Shown piece by piece: positions 9,689 to 19,235 of a stretch of 19,711 nucleotides of DNA. The notes under the pieces are model-generated. The model searched no databases, had not been told where the DNA came from, and saw only the letters and a program-made list of their open reading frames with translations. The position numbers and the translations under genes are program-made. Location of the stretch: positions 1 through 19,711 of the forward strand of contig FWWN02000578.1 in the NCBI GenBank assembly GCA_900175165.2, in the 5' to 3' direction. The stretch's first letter is position 1, and the number at the start of each line of letters is the position of its first letter. The stretch comes from Rhizomucor pusillus. Taxonomy: Eukaryota; Mucoromycota; Mucoromycetes; Mucorales; Lichtheimiaceae.

Positions 9689-11079
9689 TCAGACAAACTT
9701 GTTGCAGAGTAGCCGGTCCTGACCGTGCCAAAAGGCCATTGCCTTCATGACTCCAATGTAATGCGAAAATAATGCAATGAGGACAAATATGTGGAATATT
9801 TGATGGGAAGCCATCTATATCCAGTGACACTGTTAGTAAACGTGTAGTTAGCGGCCAGCTGCTTTTTTGATTGCTTACCCAGATATTAAAGGATCCTGGA
9901 TACCATCGTTCAGGGACTCTAATAAAACATTCCAAATAACGCAGTCTTAGCATGGGTAAACCCATTTTAAATGACAAGGACCATTTTTTTACCTGTGACC
10001 GTAGATCAGCGCTCCAGTGACATACGCGACAGCCATCAGAACTAGGTATCCAAGCGATATTGTCTGCAGAGAGGATTTCCACTATGTATGTACAGATATA
10101 CAGTGAGCCTACATTGCACGATAATTGTCCAAATTGAATTACGACTTACCCCATACAGGAAGATACCGTGCAGAGTAGGCACTGCACCGAACAATCCGAG
10201 GGCCAGAAACAGTCCCGTGCGCATCCATCGATAGGCTGGAGTCCGGAACCGTTTCAATAAAACGAAAGCTGCAGTAACTCCTCCGAGGACTGTAATGACG
10301 ACGAGGTAGAATACTAGCAGAATAAAGTAAGCAATCTCGGTATCCTGTTATCAGCGACTTGGACTTACTATGTAAAATCGGGTGACAATGGAATCCATAG
10401 TATAGTAAGGGGTAGAAGGAGCCTCTGTCGATTGTTGAATCAACAGACTGCAACCGGCAACGCAGCACATCCAATCATTCGCAACACGCGCACGACTTAC
10501 ACTATGAGAGTGGTGATTCCAGCATAGTCGCATCGATTCCAACGTGCGGCGACCGGTTCCGAGTGGCATGAGAAACAGTGGAAGGAGGAGCTGAATCCAA
10601 GACAAACGAGAGCGCCAAAGATGAATGCAACGAAATAAACATAGTCGGATACCTTGAGACTATCGGCAAATGGCTGAGACCAGAGAAAATGGATACCGAG
10701 CCCACAGAATGCAATGAATCCCAGTAAGTGGCTCCATATATTGACTGTAGAAAGTGCGTGTTAAGAGATTAATGCTTAAAAACGATTGCAAAGAAATAAA
10801 CGAACCGCTCTCGTTGTGGAGATAGAATAAGCTCTGGGCACAGCGCACGTAGCTGTTTGTAGGTGCACGGTATCCAGCTGTGATAAAGACGTTATCTTGC
10901 ATCCATTCTGGTATTTCTGACCAGGTGAGCGTTCTACTACGCTTGGGTTGTCGTCGCTTGCTGTCCAAGAGATTCGTTCGATCGTCGTGGTCGTCATGGT
11001 GGACACGGTCAATGGAATCCCGCACGCTGCTGCTGTCGTCATTCGAGGAGGAGCTCATTTTCCGCTGAACAAGCACCAT
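9689..11079 (-). CDS. PAQR / Izh-family seven-helix membrane protein (hemolysin-III related), 7 exons
   Basis: Fungal Izh proteins belong to the progestin/adiponectin receptor superfamily, linked to zinc and sterol homeostasis and possibly ceramidase-like activity. Model: complement of 9689-9814, 9879-9918, 9993-10081, 10150-10313, 10369-10424, 10501-10744 and 10806-11079, 330 aa. An alternative ATG at 11058 would remove seven residues. The N-terminal ~45 aa are Ser/Asp/Arg-rich and cytosolic, followed by the family motif WMQDNVFITAGYRAP and FYLHNESVNIWSHLLGF. Putative zinc/catalytic residues are present: SSSFH (His147), RCDYAGI (Asp164) and HQIFH (His293, His297). Seven hydrophobic helices follow. 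Introns are 55-76 bp and one exon is only 40 bp; each junction was fixed by family motif and phase. No break seen. Confidence 0.92.
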
Positions 11080-11178
11080 GCTTCTCCTCCTTTATTCAGG
11101 GATTAAGAAGGGAAATAATGTTATATTTGTTTCTTTTTTTTTCATCATTTTCATGCGGTGATTTACAGAGGCGATCCA

Positions 11179-11340
11179 ATGGGCCCCAAAGCCCCAGCAG
11201 GACTGGAAAAGCCCGAGCTTACCATGACTTTCATGAGGAACATTTTTTTTTTTGCTGCCACGCGGTCCGTTCATATCTTTGCTTTGGTTGCCCTGGCTCA
11301 CGTTCAATCCAAAGGAAAGCTGCTGCTCAAAAAAAATTAG
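11179..11340 (+). CDS. Possible 53-aa micro-protein with one membrane segment
   Basis: ATG in a good context (CCAATGG) opens a 53-codon frame ending in TAG at 11338-11340. The product begins MGPKAPAGLEKPEL and has one hydrophobic segment (about residues 19-42, containing FFFAATRSVHIFALVALA) and a basic tail ending LLLKKN. The plan of short polar head, single helix and Lys-rich end is common among small mitochondrial inner-membrane subunits, but I do not recognise the family. A polypyrimidine tract plus TTTACAG just upstream (11131-11168) looks like a splice acceptor, so it could be the last exon of a slightly larger gene. It lies divergently 100 bp from the PAQR start. Confidence 0.3.
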   Translation: MGPKAPAGLEKPELTMTFMRNIFFFAATRSVHIFALVALAHVQSKGKLLLKKN

Positions 11341-11613
11341 ATCACGAGTATAAACTTGCAGCTTTTGCACCACAAGCCTTGTTTGCGTGTGTGTGAATGC
11401 CAAAAAAGTTATATCGAGAACTCGGTAATCTAGGAATATGCTGCTATGTCTTTTGGAGTAAGATGTAAATGGAGAAAACACCGATTTTAATGTGTGTTGT
11501 AGCCTGAGGAAAACGGTGCATGTTGTTGGTAATGAAATGACAGCCAAAGCGCTCAGTGCGGTTAACAATGCATTCACATGAAAAAGGATAAGCGGGGGCG
11601 AATGAATTATGAT

Positions 11614-11664
11614 TTTCATGTCGTACAAGATTTGCCCATCGTGATCACTTCGTTGAGCGGATAC
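11614..11664 (+). repeat. Coding-like fragment, plus-strand member of an inverted pair
   Basis: Translates to FHVVQDLPIVITSLSGY. The minus-strand segment 11801-11851 translates to IFVIQNLPEVITSLCGN. Ten of 17 residues are identical, several others are conservative (V/I, D/N, S/C), and many nucleotide differences fall at third codon positions. That suggests two old copies of one protein-coding fragment lying head to head. Both frames end soon afterwards, so they look like remnants. The parent family is not recognised. Confidence 0.35.
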
Positions 11665-11800
11665 CCAAAAAGAACGCCATCTTTTTCTGTAGACAGATAT
11701 TTGATGTGTACATTGCTGCTACGATGGAATTCGGTTTTTCAATCGTGGATATTACTCAAATTTCGGTTTAGGTGAGCAGCAGCAAGTGAACGATCTGACC

Positions 11801-11851
11801 ATTCCCGCAAAGTGATGTTATTACTTCGGGTAAATTCTGAATGACGAAAAT
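11801..11851 (-). repeat. Coding-like fragment, minus-strand member of an inverted pair
   Basis: Partner of 11614-11664; see that entry for the residue comparison. In this orientation the frame is open from 11995 to 11768, with a Cys/Ile/Leu-rich upstream part but no recognisable domain. Confidence 0.35.
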
Positions 11852-12871
11852 TTCCCTTCTCCTTCCCTCAAAGCCTTCTTTTTTTTCGCATGGTGACAGC
11901 ACGTACCTTTCAGAAATAGGGGGGACGCTTATTATCCTAGAAGCCAATACCAGCTGACAAATAATTCCGGGTCTGCTTTTGCGAAGTTTATACAACGGAT
12001 GTTATCCTGTCTATATTTTCCCTGACCCTGGAGTGACAGATAAGATATCATTAACCCCCCTTCTTTTTGCAATTATATCCTGAGCCCATTGGCTGCTGAT
12101 TAATCACTTTTTATACTCCCTTTGTCTACGTCTGGCGATAAAGTGAAAGCTCGTTGTAGATATGCCTAGCACAAGCAGCTCTGCGTCCGACTGGTTACAT
12201 AGGAGGAGCTTATCGCACCACGTAGAACAATGAGTGATTGCGCCAGCAGCCAAAAGTATAACCTGTCTGAAGATAGAAGGAAAATAAGCAAACCAAATTT
12301 GGCGCGTCATTTTCTTCTCACGGTTCAAGATCATGCAACACCCAGTGTGCACACAAAGTAAAAAGTTCGTTCGATAGGCTGCCAAGTCAAAGGAAGACGC
12401 CACCGCGCTGACGAGACACTTTGTCAGGTTGTGAATGTCTCTGATTATGCAGGTTCGTTGGCTATCTGTTTTCATTTCTTGAAACACTTTTGAGAACTGA
12501 TGGGATGTCATTTTCGTGACCATTTAGGAAGGTTATCGTGGCACAAAAGTGGCTTCAAAGTTCGTTTCCCAGCAAGTCGTGAGCAATTCAATCAGCTACG
12601 CCCATCTGCTGCTGCTGCCGCTGCTGTGCTTTTCTCTCTTTCTCTCTTTTCCCTGCTCTTTTCTTGATCCTGGCTTTTATCGCTTACATATTCACGCTTC
12701 TCAGCTGGGAACACTTTCCGATTTGCACAGAAACTGAAAGTCTAGACGATATCAGAGCACTAAGATCGTCCATATAGAACACACAGCGCCCGTCAACCTA
12801 TCAAACCTGTCAATTTCCCAACCCACCCCCAACCGTTCCCGCAGTAACAACTGCTTTTCCCAGTCTACGCA

Positions 12872-14039
12872 ATGTCGAACAGCACTTGCTCATCACTCCA
12901 GTACAAGGTATATAAAGAGAGAGAGTGTGTGGGAGAGAAAGGAAAATGGCAGCAACTGCCAAAGCAAAGCAAGAAAAAGTTGGGAGTGTTGTTAATTAAC
13001 CTCCTTTTTTTATGTGATAGCAGCGGGTGTTCAGTCCTGTCATACTCTTCCACGACCATGAGTTTGTGCGCGAAGGATCGAGTGATCCAGAGCATGTGCA
13101 CATTCCGTACAGAGATCCTCACTATGTACAATACATTGATTATCACCGGCAGAGAATACTGCAAATGCTTGAAAGCAATGGCCGATTCTGGGCTGACGTA
13201 ATGGTGTCATGTTCCAAAGGTAAAGTACACATGACCTTCTTTTTTCCTGCGGCGTAATCCGGCCGGCACCACCAGTATCTGGCGTCTGTGCTTGCATTTT
13301 AGTTCATTCATTTTTTTAATCCACGCTATTTTTTGGACAGATTCGCCATCTCCTGTCCCTTCGCTCGTGCCATCTTCTCCACCACCACCCGCTGTCGCTT
13401 ACTCCTCCTCACACCACAACAGCAACGACTACTCTCCAACTTCTTCACCTCTCAGCCCCAGCCCTTCCTCTCCTTCTTCCTCCAGCATCTCCGCGTCAGG
13501 CGATACTGAATACATCAACTCCATCCACCATCACAGCGGCAGTTCCCGGTCGGTTGCCGCCCGACGTTTACGACGATCGCCACGATCAGCAGGCTCCTCT
13601 GCAGGTCGTCCACCTGCTGCAAAATCGCCCGCGGCAGTCGCCACGAAAATAGGCAAGAAAAAACAAAGAAGCAACCTGCCAAAACCGGTCACTGCCATCT
13701 TGAAAGAATGGCTGTTTGCAAACAAGCGGCACCCGTACCCAAACGAAGACGAGAAAGAGGCACTCGCTAGGCAGACCGGTCTTGCGCGCAACCAGATAAG
13801 CAACTGGTTTATTAATGCGCGGCGGCGGATCTTGATACCTGTCTTGGCACAAGATAAACAGGAAACCGGTGCCCCAAGCATCCACAGACGTCAAGGTATA
13901 CAACAGTAGCAATGGCTTTCTTCTTCTTCTTTTTCGACCGTCTTCTCCTACCTGTATCAAGTGAAAAACCTGACTTGGTAACCAATTCGTAGAGCCTGAA
14001 TTCCACCCGTACATGTACAATGCCCCCAACGACAAATGA
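12872..14039 (+). CDS. TALE-class homeodomain transcription factor, 4 exons
   Basis: Model: 12872-12907, 13021-13219, 13341-13895 and 13993-14039, 278 aa. The homeodomain (about residues 184-245) has the three-residue loop extension (HPYP) and the recognition helix NQISNWFINARRR (229-241) of the KN/TALE class, close to fungal Cup9/Tos8 in layout. Upstream are a basic stretch KIGKKKQR (NLS-like) and a Ser/Pro-rich low-complexity region (80-130). Exon 2 encodes a compact charged N-terminal segment (SSDPEHVHIPYRDPHYVQYI) that I do not recognise. Introns are 113, 121 and 97 bp. The acceptor of intron 1 is a tandem TAGCAG, so Gln13 may be optional. The last intron changes the end: unspliced, the protein stops after ...RRQGIQQ; spliced, it ends EPEFHPYMYNAPNDK. 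It presumably binds TGTCA-like sites, as the class does. Confidence 0.88.
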
Positions 14040-14923
14040 TTATTCCACCGCCAACAGCAACGGCAAAGCAGCCTTTGTCGACAACACCTACCTACTACTC
14101 CCTTTGCTCGTCTCCCTCTATCTCTCTCTCTATATATATAGTTATCCCTCTCTCTATTTCTCTCTATTTCTCTCTCTTTCTTTTCTCCCGCCCTGTCTAT
14201 TCCTTATATCCGCTATCTTCCTGAACCTATATACACTATCATACATATACAATTTCCCACATCATACACCCATACGCACAACCCACACAGCACCCTCGTA
14301 CACACACGCAAACGCTCATTTCTAGATCAGTGACTCTCCGTTTAGCCCACTCCAAGACACTATCTATATATCTAACTATACAATGAATATAGCCGTAACT
14401 TTATCGCCTTTACCGCATGTATGTATTTGCAGTGTTAGACGAGTAATGACTGCTTCTAGCAGTCTGAGTTTGTGCAGGGGAAACGGCAGCTGTCATATCC
14501 CAAACTTTGACGTATAGCATGCGCCCCTTTTGGACAAGTGCATGCAGATCCTTGGCAACATGGGCGCTGCTGCTGTTGCTGCGTGTTTTTGTTTGTTGCA
14601 GCGTTGAAAGGTTTGTAGAAGCCGAAAACCACGAGATGTTCAGGGAAATTGGAAATATATATGCAGGCACTGCGGAGGCTATCACAGCTCACAACCGTTT
14701 TTTTTATCAAGCTATCTGGTCTTTTAATATTTACATTTCTGGTTTTCACCTTATTGCATCTTCCACAGTGTGGAAGCATATATAAACATTCCCTGGTACC
14801 TTGATGTAGGCTGACCTCGAGCACCAGCCACCAAGGACCCTTCATTTGGGCAGCGGTGCGTGTTGGGCAAGATAGTCTCCGCTCGCTTTACCTTGTATTT
14901 CCTTTGCTTCCACAAAAAAAAAC
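14040..14923. other. Intergenic: pyrimidine-rich 3' flank and mL59 promoter region
   Basis: 14100-14230 is a long C/T-rich tract with CTCTCT and TATATA runs, followed by AC-rich sequence to about 14330, just beyond the homeodomain stop. 14400-14770 has overlapping frames on both strands with no family features. A TATA-like TATATAAA at 14779-14786 lies about 140 bases upstream of the mL59 ATG. Confidence 0.5.
14779..14786 (+). promoter_or_regulatory. TATA-like box upstream of mL59
   Basis: TATATAAA in plus orientation, 138 bases upstream of the mL59 start codon and in otherwise mixed-composition sequence. Use as a promoter element is inferred from position only. Confidence 0.35.
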
Positions 14924-15384
14924 ATGTTGGCCAAACGAGTCTTTTCTGAAAAAATCCTTGCACGGCTAAAGACGCCCTTGACGGCCGCGGATGTCAAACC
15001 ACAATACGTATTCAACGAAGTGACACAGAAAGGATACTGGCGAGAACCGCGCATGAGCCTTCGCCGACAGGCCGATTTGCGCAAAGCATGCCTCTTGAAC
15101 GGCGTCGATCCTGCATCGATTGGTTTACCACCCGTCCAGCCACGAAAGCCCTTACGAACGAAACCCAACAAACTCGAAAAGCACGAACGCTTACGGGAGA
15201 GCCGACAGGAGACTATCCGCAAAAACATGGAGAAGATGCCCGAGACGATCAGGGCTTGGAAGGAGGTAAACTTCTCTTAAGAGAACAAACAAGGTTATAC
15301 AGGATTTGCTTGCTTAACACGTTTTATTTAATCTAGGAAAAGCTAAAGGAAGCACAGAAGCAGCGCCCTTCGCTGCCTTTCTAG
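14924..15384 (+). CDS. MRPL25: Mitochondrial large-subunit ribosomal protein mL59 (Mrpl25-like), 2 exons
   Basis: A component of the fungal mitoribosome large subunit. Model: 14924-15265 and 15337-15384, 129 aa. The N-terminus (MLAKRVFSEKILARLKTP) is basic and amphipathic. Family-typical blocks follow: a short region ending GYWREPRMSLRRQADLRKAC, then GLPP with RKPLRTKPNKLEKHERLRES, and a terminal helix (RKNMEKMPETIRAWKEEKL) ending PSLPF. The 71-bp intron (donor GAG|GTAAAC, branch CTTAAC, acceptor ATCTAG) is phase 0; without splicing the protein would stop five residues into the intron. It converges with ATG6, whose stop codon is 50 bp away. Paired with mS26, it is the second nuclear-encoded mitoribosomal gene in the window. 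Confidence 0.85.
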
Positions 15385-15391
15385 AGAGGGG

Positions 15392-15411
15392 TATATATAT
15401 ATATATATATA
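15392..15411. repeat. (TA)n tract between convergent mL59 and ATG6
   Basis: About ten TA dinucleotides followed by ACATATGTAT, filling most of the 50-bp gap between two convergent stop codons. It probably lies in the 3' UTRs of both transcripts and may carry their 3'-end signals. Confidence 0.9.
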
Positions 15412-15434
15412 CATATGTATGAATTTTATCGTCG

Positions 15435-17134
15435 CTAGGGCTCGACGGCAACGTTGGCTCTACTTGCAAATACAAGGATCCATTTCATGTCTGTCAGCAT
15501 GTACTTTAGTGCCTTTGTCCACAATTCATCCTGGTTGAACTGCAGTCGTATCGATAACTCTCCAATCTTATCCTTGTTTATCCGATACGGGAATCGCAGG
15601 CTTTTGTCCCGGTCTTCAGCAAAATCAATGAGTTGCTTCAGACAATGGAGTATCGCGACCATGGCATTGTCAAACCGACGGTTGAGCAGCATGCGATTGA
15701 TACCGAAATCACCGGATCCGTATCTATTTGTTCATCAGTTGCTTCAAATTAAGGTCCGAGTGTTCTATATGCGTGACACCTTACAGTTCATAGGACAGTA
15801 CACTGTCTCCTTCGAGTTTTTCAACCCGAGAAAAGGAGCCCATGGGTACCAGGCGATATCTGTGCACAAAAGAGTTGTGTCAGGAAAGACTTCACCACTC
15901 TTCTTTCCCGTCATCAACTTACGTTTGAAATTGGAACTTCAGTTTGTTGGCAACAGTGTACAGTAGCAAAAGAGTTTGACCCCAAGCTGCATTGATTTCA
16001 TTCCAGCTCACCTGCGTGTGTAATATCATTAAGATTTCTTTGTATTGATTCTGGATTATTTGTAGCCGTTGACTACTTTTTTTCCTTTACCTGATGTGAG
16101 CTTAGTCGACCCAGTCGGAACCCATTGATGGTTCCAAACGGACCATCGTGTGATATGCAAAATGCATCGTTGTACACGACTGTCTTTTGTAACTTTTCAT
16201 ATTGCTTGACATCGTGGTCGTATTTCAAGTTGATAGAGTCGCGTTCGTTTTGGAAAGCTTGCAATTTGATTTGATAATCATTGCATTCCTCCCAGAATCG
16301 CTGTTCTCGCTCTGCCAGGTCTTTCATTTCATCCTCCAGCTCAGCCAATTCCTTGGCCAACTCGTCGTGTTCCTGCTGCACTTGCTCGACCTCTTTGAGT
16401 GCATCTTGTTCTGCCAATTTAAGCTTTACGAAAAACAAATGTTAGAACATTGTGCGGCGCATCGAGATATTATAAAGTTTATCTTACCTCGTTCACTTGT
16501 TTCTGCAACTCTTTCTCTTCTTCGTCGCTCACCTGACTTTCCTTGACCTTTTTCAAGTAATCAATGTAGCAGTCTCTCTTCCGCCCCACATCTTCCAATT
16601 GTTTCTCCAGCATCTCCAGTAACATATCCGTGCATTCCTGGCACATTGGATGATCCACGCTGGATTTCGACGACATGACATTGAATAACCTGCTAGCCAC
16701 TTTGAGTCGGTGCGATAGACTGTTGTTCCGTTTATCCTCTTCGTCCATCAGCGAGGATGTATAGGACGATGGTTGCTGCTGCTGCTGTTGCTGTTGCTGC
16801 TGCGTATGCGTGCTATTCTGCGCCGGGTTTATCTGCGACCTTGTCAAAACAACAAACGATTCTGTCGGTTCGCGGTGCTTGTTGTTGATAATACGTCGAC
16901 TGACGGGTTCAGCATCGCTAACTCCTCCGCGTGAACGTGCTCGAAGTTGTTGCTGGTGCTGCTCTTCAGCGGAGAGCGGTGCTAACTTGCGTATCAGGCC
17001 TCGTCTGCTTTATGCAAACACCATCTTTCCCCAACGCCTTCCTTACCTATCAAGAGATCAGCAGACGCCGAATCAAGATTACTCAGTGATTCATCGATTC
17101 GCAAAGGTTGCTTGCATCGTTGGCAATAAAACAT
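15435..17134 (-). CDS. ATG6: Beclin-1 / Vps30 autophagy protein, 6 exons
   Basis: A subunit of the class III PI3-kinase (Vps34) complexes that make PI3P for autophagosome formation and vacuolar sorting. Model: complement of 15435-15723, 15785-15859, 15923-16011, 16091-16423, 16488-16999 and 17047-17134, 461 aa. Seen: an N-terminal CQRC pair (Cys4, Cys7), the motif [10 protein letters not shown] (76-85), a ten-residue polyGln (96-105), [15 protein letters not shown] (second CxxC, 149-152), a long acidic coiled coil (about 150-265) and the C-terminal BARA domain. BARA landmarks are [44 protein letters not shown] and [19 protein letters not shown]. Intron 1 is only 47 bp and is the least certain junction; the others are 61-79 bp. 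No defect seen. PolyGln length may vary between strains. Confidence 0.95.
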
Positions 17135-17550
17135 TATGCGGGTTTGAAAGAAAAGATTCGGAGATCTTTTGTTCGAGCAAGAGCTTCAGTCAAGCGAGTG
17201 AGTCACGAGGATATTCCTTTTTATGCAGACCGTAAGTGCGCCCGAACCATCGTCTTCCTGCCATTGCAAAATATCGGGTCAATGTAGAGTCGACATCAGA
17301 GGATAATCTATATAGGTCAAGTTCCTGCATTGACCAGATGTGGATAACCGCTCGAATCCCAAGTGTACTAAAGATATTTGGATAACGACTTATTGCTAGG
17401 ATATATTTACATTTGGTCTCTAAAAGAAACATCATGAATAAAAAGAAGCGGATAAATGATGTCGGTGGGAGCATAGAGGAGAGAATTGGTATCGAGTAAG
17501 TAAGTAAGTAAGAAAGAAAGAAAGAAAGAAAGAAAGAGAGAAATATGCAA
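17135..17550. other. Intergenic between ATG6 and the NIPA-family gene
   Basis: About 400 bp between two tandem minus-strand genes: the 3' flank of the NIPA-family gene and the ATG6 promoter. Overlapping short frames occur on both strands but none resembles a known protein. A tetranucleotide microsatellite lies at 17495-17541. Confidence 0.5.
17495..17541. repeat. Compound (GTAA)n(GAAA)n microsatellite
   Basis: About four GTAA units run directly into about seven GAAA units, ending ten bases before the stop codon of the NIPA-family gene. It therefore falls in that gene's 3' UTR region, as (TTAC)n/(TTTC)n in the sense direction. Confidence 0.95.
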
Positions 17551-18964
17551 CTAAGAATGTAACAATCTAGTTCTTTCATCGGGTTCCTCGTCATCTTGCG
17601 TCTTTTTCTTGCCATTTGCTCTAAGTCGTGCCCACCAGCCTGATTTCTTGACAGAGTCTGTGGTGGTGGTGGTGGTGGCGGCTGCGTACGAGGCGCTCTT
17701 TGGAGGACGATGATCGATTGTTGGAGTCGGTAGATCGTTTTGAGCGGAATCGGACGAGGCCACCGATCCTGGTTGCCAAGATATTATCAGGACACCGCCA
17801 ATCAGCACTGCTATTCCGATCAGGACAGCGACCATTTGCCACCAGTATAATCGGTCCCATTGGTCGTAGTACATGAGTCCGTTAAAAAGACAGGATACGT
17901 TAAAGGAGCAGAAATTTAGGGGAACAAGGATGATCGTGTCACATAGTTGAACAGCACGATTGAGATAATACAACTGGCAACATCGACATTTAGTATAAGT
18001 TAAATAGTGATATTGAGCAACCAAGTAACTACTTTACCTGAAGGATGGCAGTAAATATCAAAGCAAGCACAAGGACCCAGGTAAGCGGGTAAATGAATTG
18101 GTTATCGTGATAAAAGATTGTCAAGATCAACAGCTCTAGACCGCTTTTGGCAAAGAGCATTGCTTGGCTGCTGATATTCGCGCCAAATACACCATAGCTA
18201 CAAGAAAGTTTCAATGTATACGCTTAGTAACGCATAGCCTATCAATTGGGGTTTTCATTGTATAAGTAGGTTCTTTGTTACCTTATTCCTAACCACATCT
18301 TAAGATCCGGGTGCGTGTACAATCGTTGTTGCCAGCTACTGGTAGCCGAAGACGGTTTGTCAAGTCTATATTGCAGAATATGGGTCGCAAGCAGTCCAAA
18401 GCATGTGAACGATTCGATGAGCGTAAAGTATACAATGAAGGCCGGTCGTTTATACAAGCGGATAAGGTCTTGAAGAGTATGGTTAGGTTCCGGAACTACT
18501 CCGAAGCCCGCAACCAGGACAGCGCCAACGACAATAAGCGTTGTACCTAAAAACTCATACGATATACAATAAGCTTTTATTTTCCTGCTGGTTGAGGGCT
18601 TTGCCCTGCTCTGCGTACCAAGAACAGTTCTGGTTGTAAAGGGATCACCCAACACAAGTTTGGCAAAGATTGCGTTGAATACCAGTCCAATGGCGCCTAT
18701 AGGCGCCAGAATAACTATCGGCAAATAACCGATGGTACAGGTTGATGCGACAACGTTGCTAATTGTATAAATGAGGAAGCCGGAAATCCACAGCGGGCGT
18801 TTGTAAAGAGGAAGATCTTGGAATCCAAGTCGTTGTTGATCGAGATGGGAGCGCCGCTGCAAGGATATACCGAATGCTTGAGTCATACTGGCCAGCAGTG
18901 CAATCACAAGCGGGCTCCATAGTTCTTTTGAACTAGCATTGACGGACTGTATCGAGGGTATCAT
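17551..18964 (-). CDS. NIPA-like (DUF803) magnesium transporter family protein, 4 exons
   Basis: Members are multi-pass proteins of the drug/metabolite transporter superfamily, reported to move Mg2+ in animals. Model: complement of 17551-17973, 18038-18197, 18282-18546 and 18619-18964, 397 aa. Helix-rich throughout. Family-typical stretches are FGISLQRRSHL near the start, LAPIGAIGLVFNAIFAKLVL, LVVGAVL-type helix 4 (LIVVGAVLVAGFGVV), SSQAMLFAKSGLELL, and LNRAVQLCDTIILVPLNF. The last ~75 residues are a cytosolic Ser/Thr/Lys tail with a run of Thr and a final basic-acidic end (ERTRLLHS). Introns are 72, 84 and 64 bp. Intron 1 is a multiple of three with no stop, so its removal is argued from the family: retention would add 24 residues inside a conserved helix pair. 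Transport substrate in fungi is not established by the sequence. Confidence 0.88.
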
Positions 18965-19235
18965 ACACGATTTTTACTGCAGCAAGTTAAAAAAAGGAGG
19001 GCGTTGCCTTTTGCAGGTAAAATGTAACTGTTGTTTCCATTGGCGGACATTCACAAACTCGTTCAAGCAATTTGTTATACAAGCGGACTTGCACAAATAT
19101 AGTAGAGCGGCGATAACCACTCAGGAAAATCATCTATCTAGTAGCTTTCCTTCTAAATCTCGATGGTATGACTCCAATCTGGCATAGACTATTGAATATA
19201 ATCCTGAAGTTCAGGACCGCAGCGAGATCCCTGTT
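18965..19235. other. Intergenic: NIPA-family promoter and outer edge of the Fanzor fragment
   Basis: About 270 bp upstream of the NIPA-family ATG. No gene is recognisable. The Fanzor 3' end or its 3' flank should lie here (about 19200-19235), where guide RNA sequence would be encoded in an intact element; I see no clear stem or terminal repeat. Confidence 0.45.

Larger units (their letters stand above)
11341..12871. other. Gene-poor stretch between the PAQR and homeodomain genes
   Basis: About 1.5 kb without a convincing gene. It contains the inverted pair of coding-like fragments (11614-11664 and 11801-11851). A 139-codon minus-strand frame at 12104-12523 has no recognisable domain. A pyrimidine-rich block at 12630-12665 is probably part of the promoter or leader of the homeodomain gene. 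Confidence 0.5.

Noticed and set aside
11092..11628. 178-codon minus-strand open frame
   Set aside because: Its 3' end lies 13 bases before the PAQR start on the same strand, leaving no room for a 3' UTR and promoter. Its first codon is TTG, the composition is unlike a folded protein, and it overlaps the better micro-protein candidate.
12104..12523. 139-codon minus-strand open frame with an ATG
   Set aside because: No recognisable domain, no family-like motif and no convincing splice partners. Kept only as a note because it is the longest frame in that gap.
13531..14035. Long minus-strand frames opposite the homeodomain exon
   Set aside because: They are shadows of the Ser/Pro/Arg-rich coding exon on the plus strand, which carries an unmistakable homeodomain.
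14410..14845. Overlapping minus-strand frames with a CxxC-like Cys cluster and Gln run
   Set aside because: The Gln run arises from a GCTGCTGTTGCTG repeat read in reverse, the Cys spacing fits no zinc domain, and the TATA-like box of mL59 lies in the same stretch.
17495..17541. Regular tetranucleotide array considered as a CRISPR-like repeat
   Set aside because: It is a simple (GTAA)n(GAAA)n microsatellite with no spacers.
2866..18964. Secondary-metabolite or pathway gene cluster
   Set aside because: The genes are unrelated housekeeping functions on both strands, with no synthase or tailoring enzymes.
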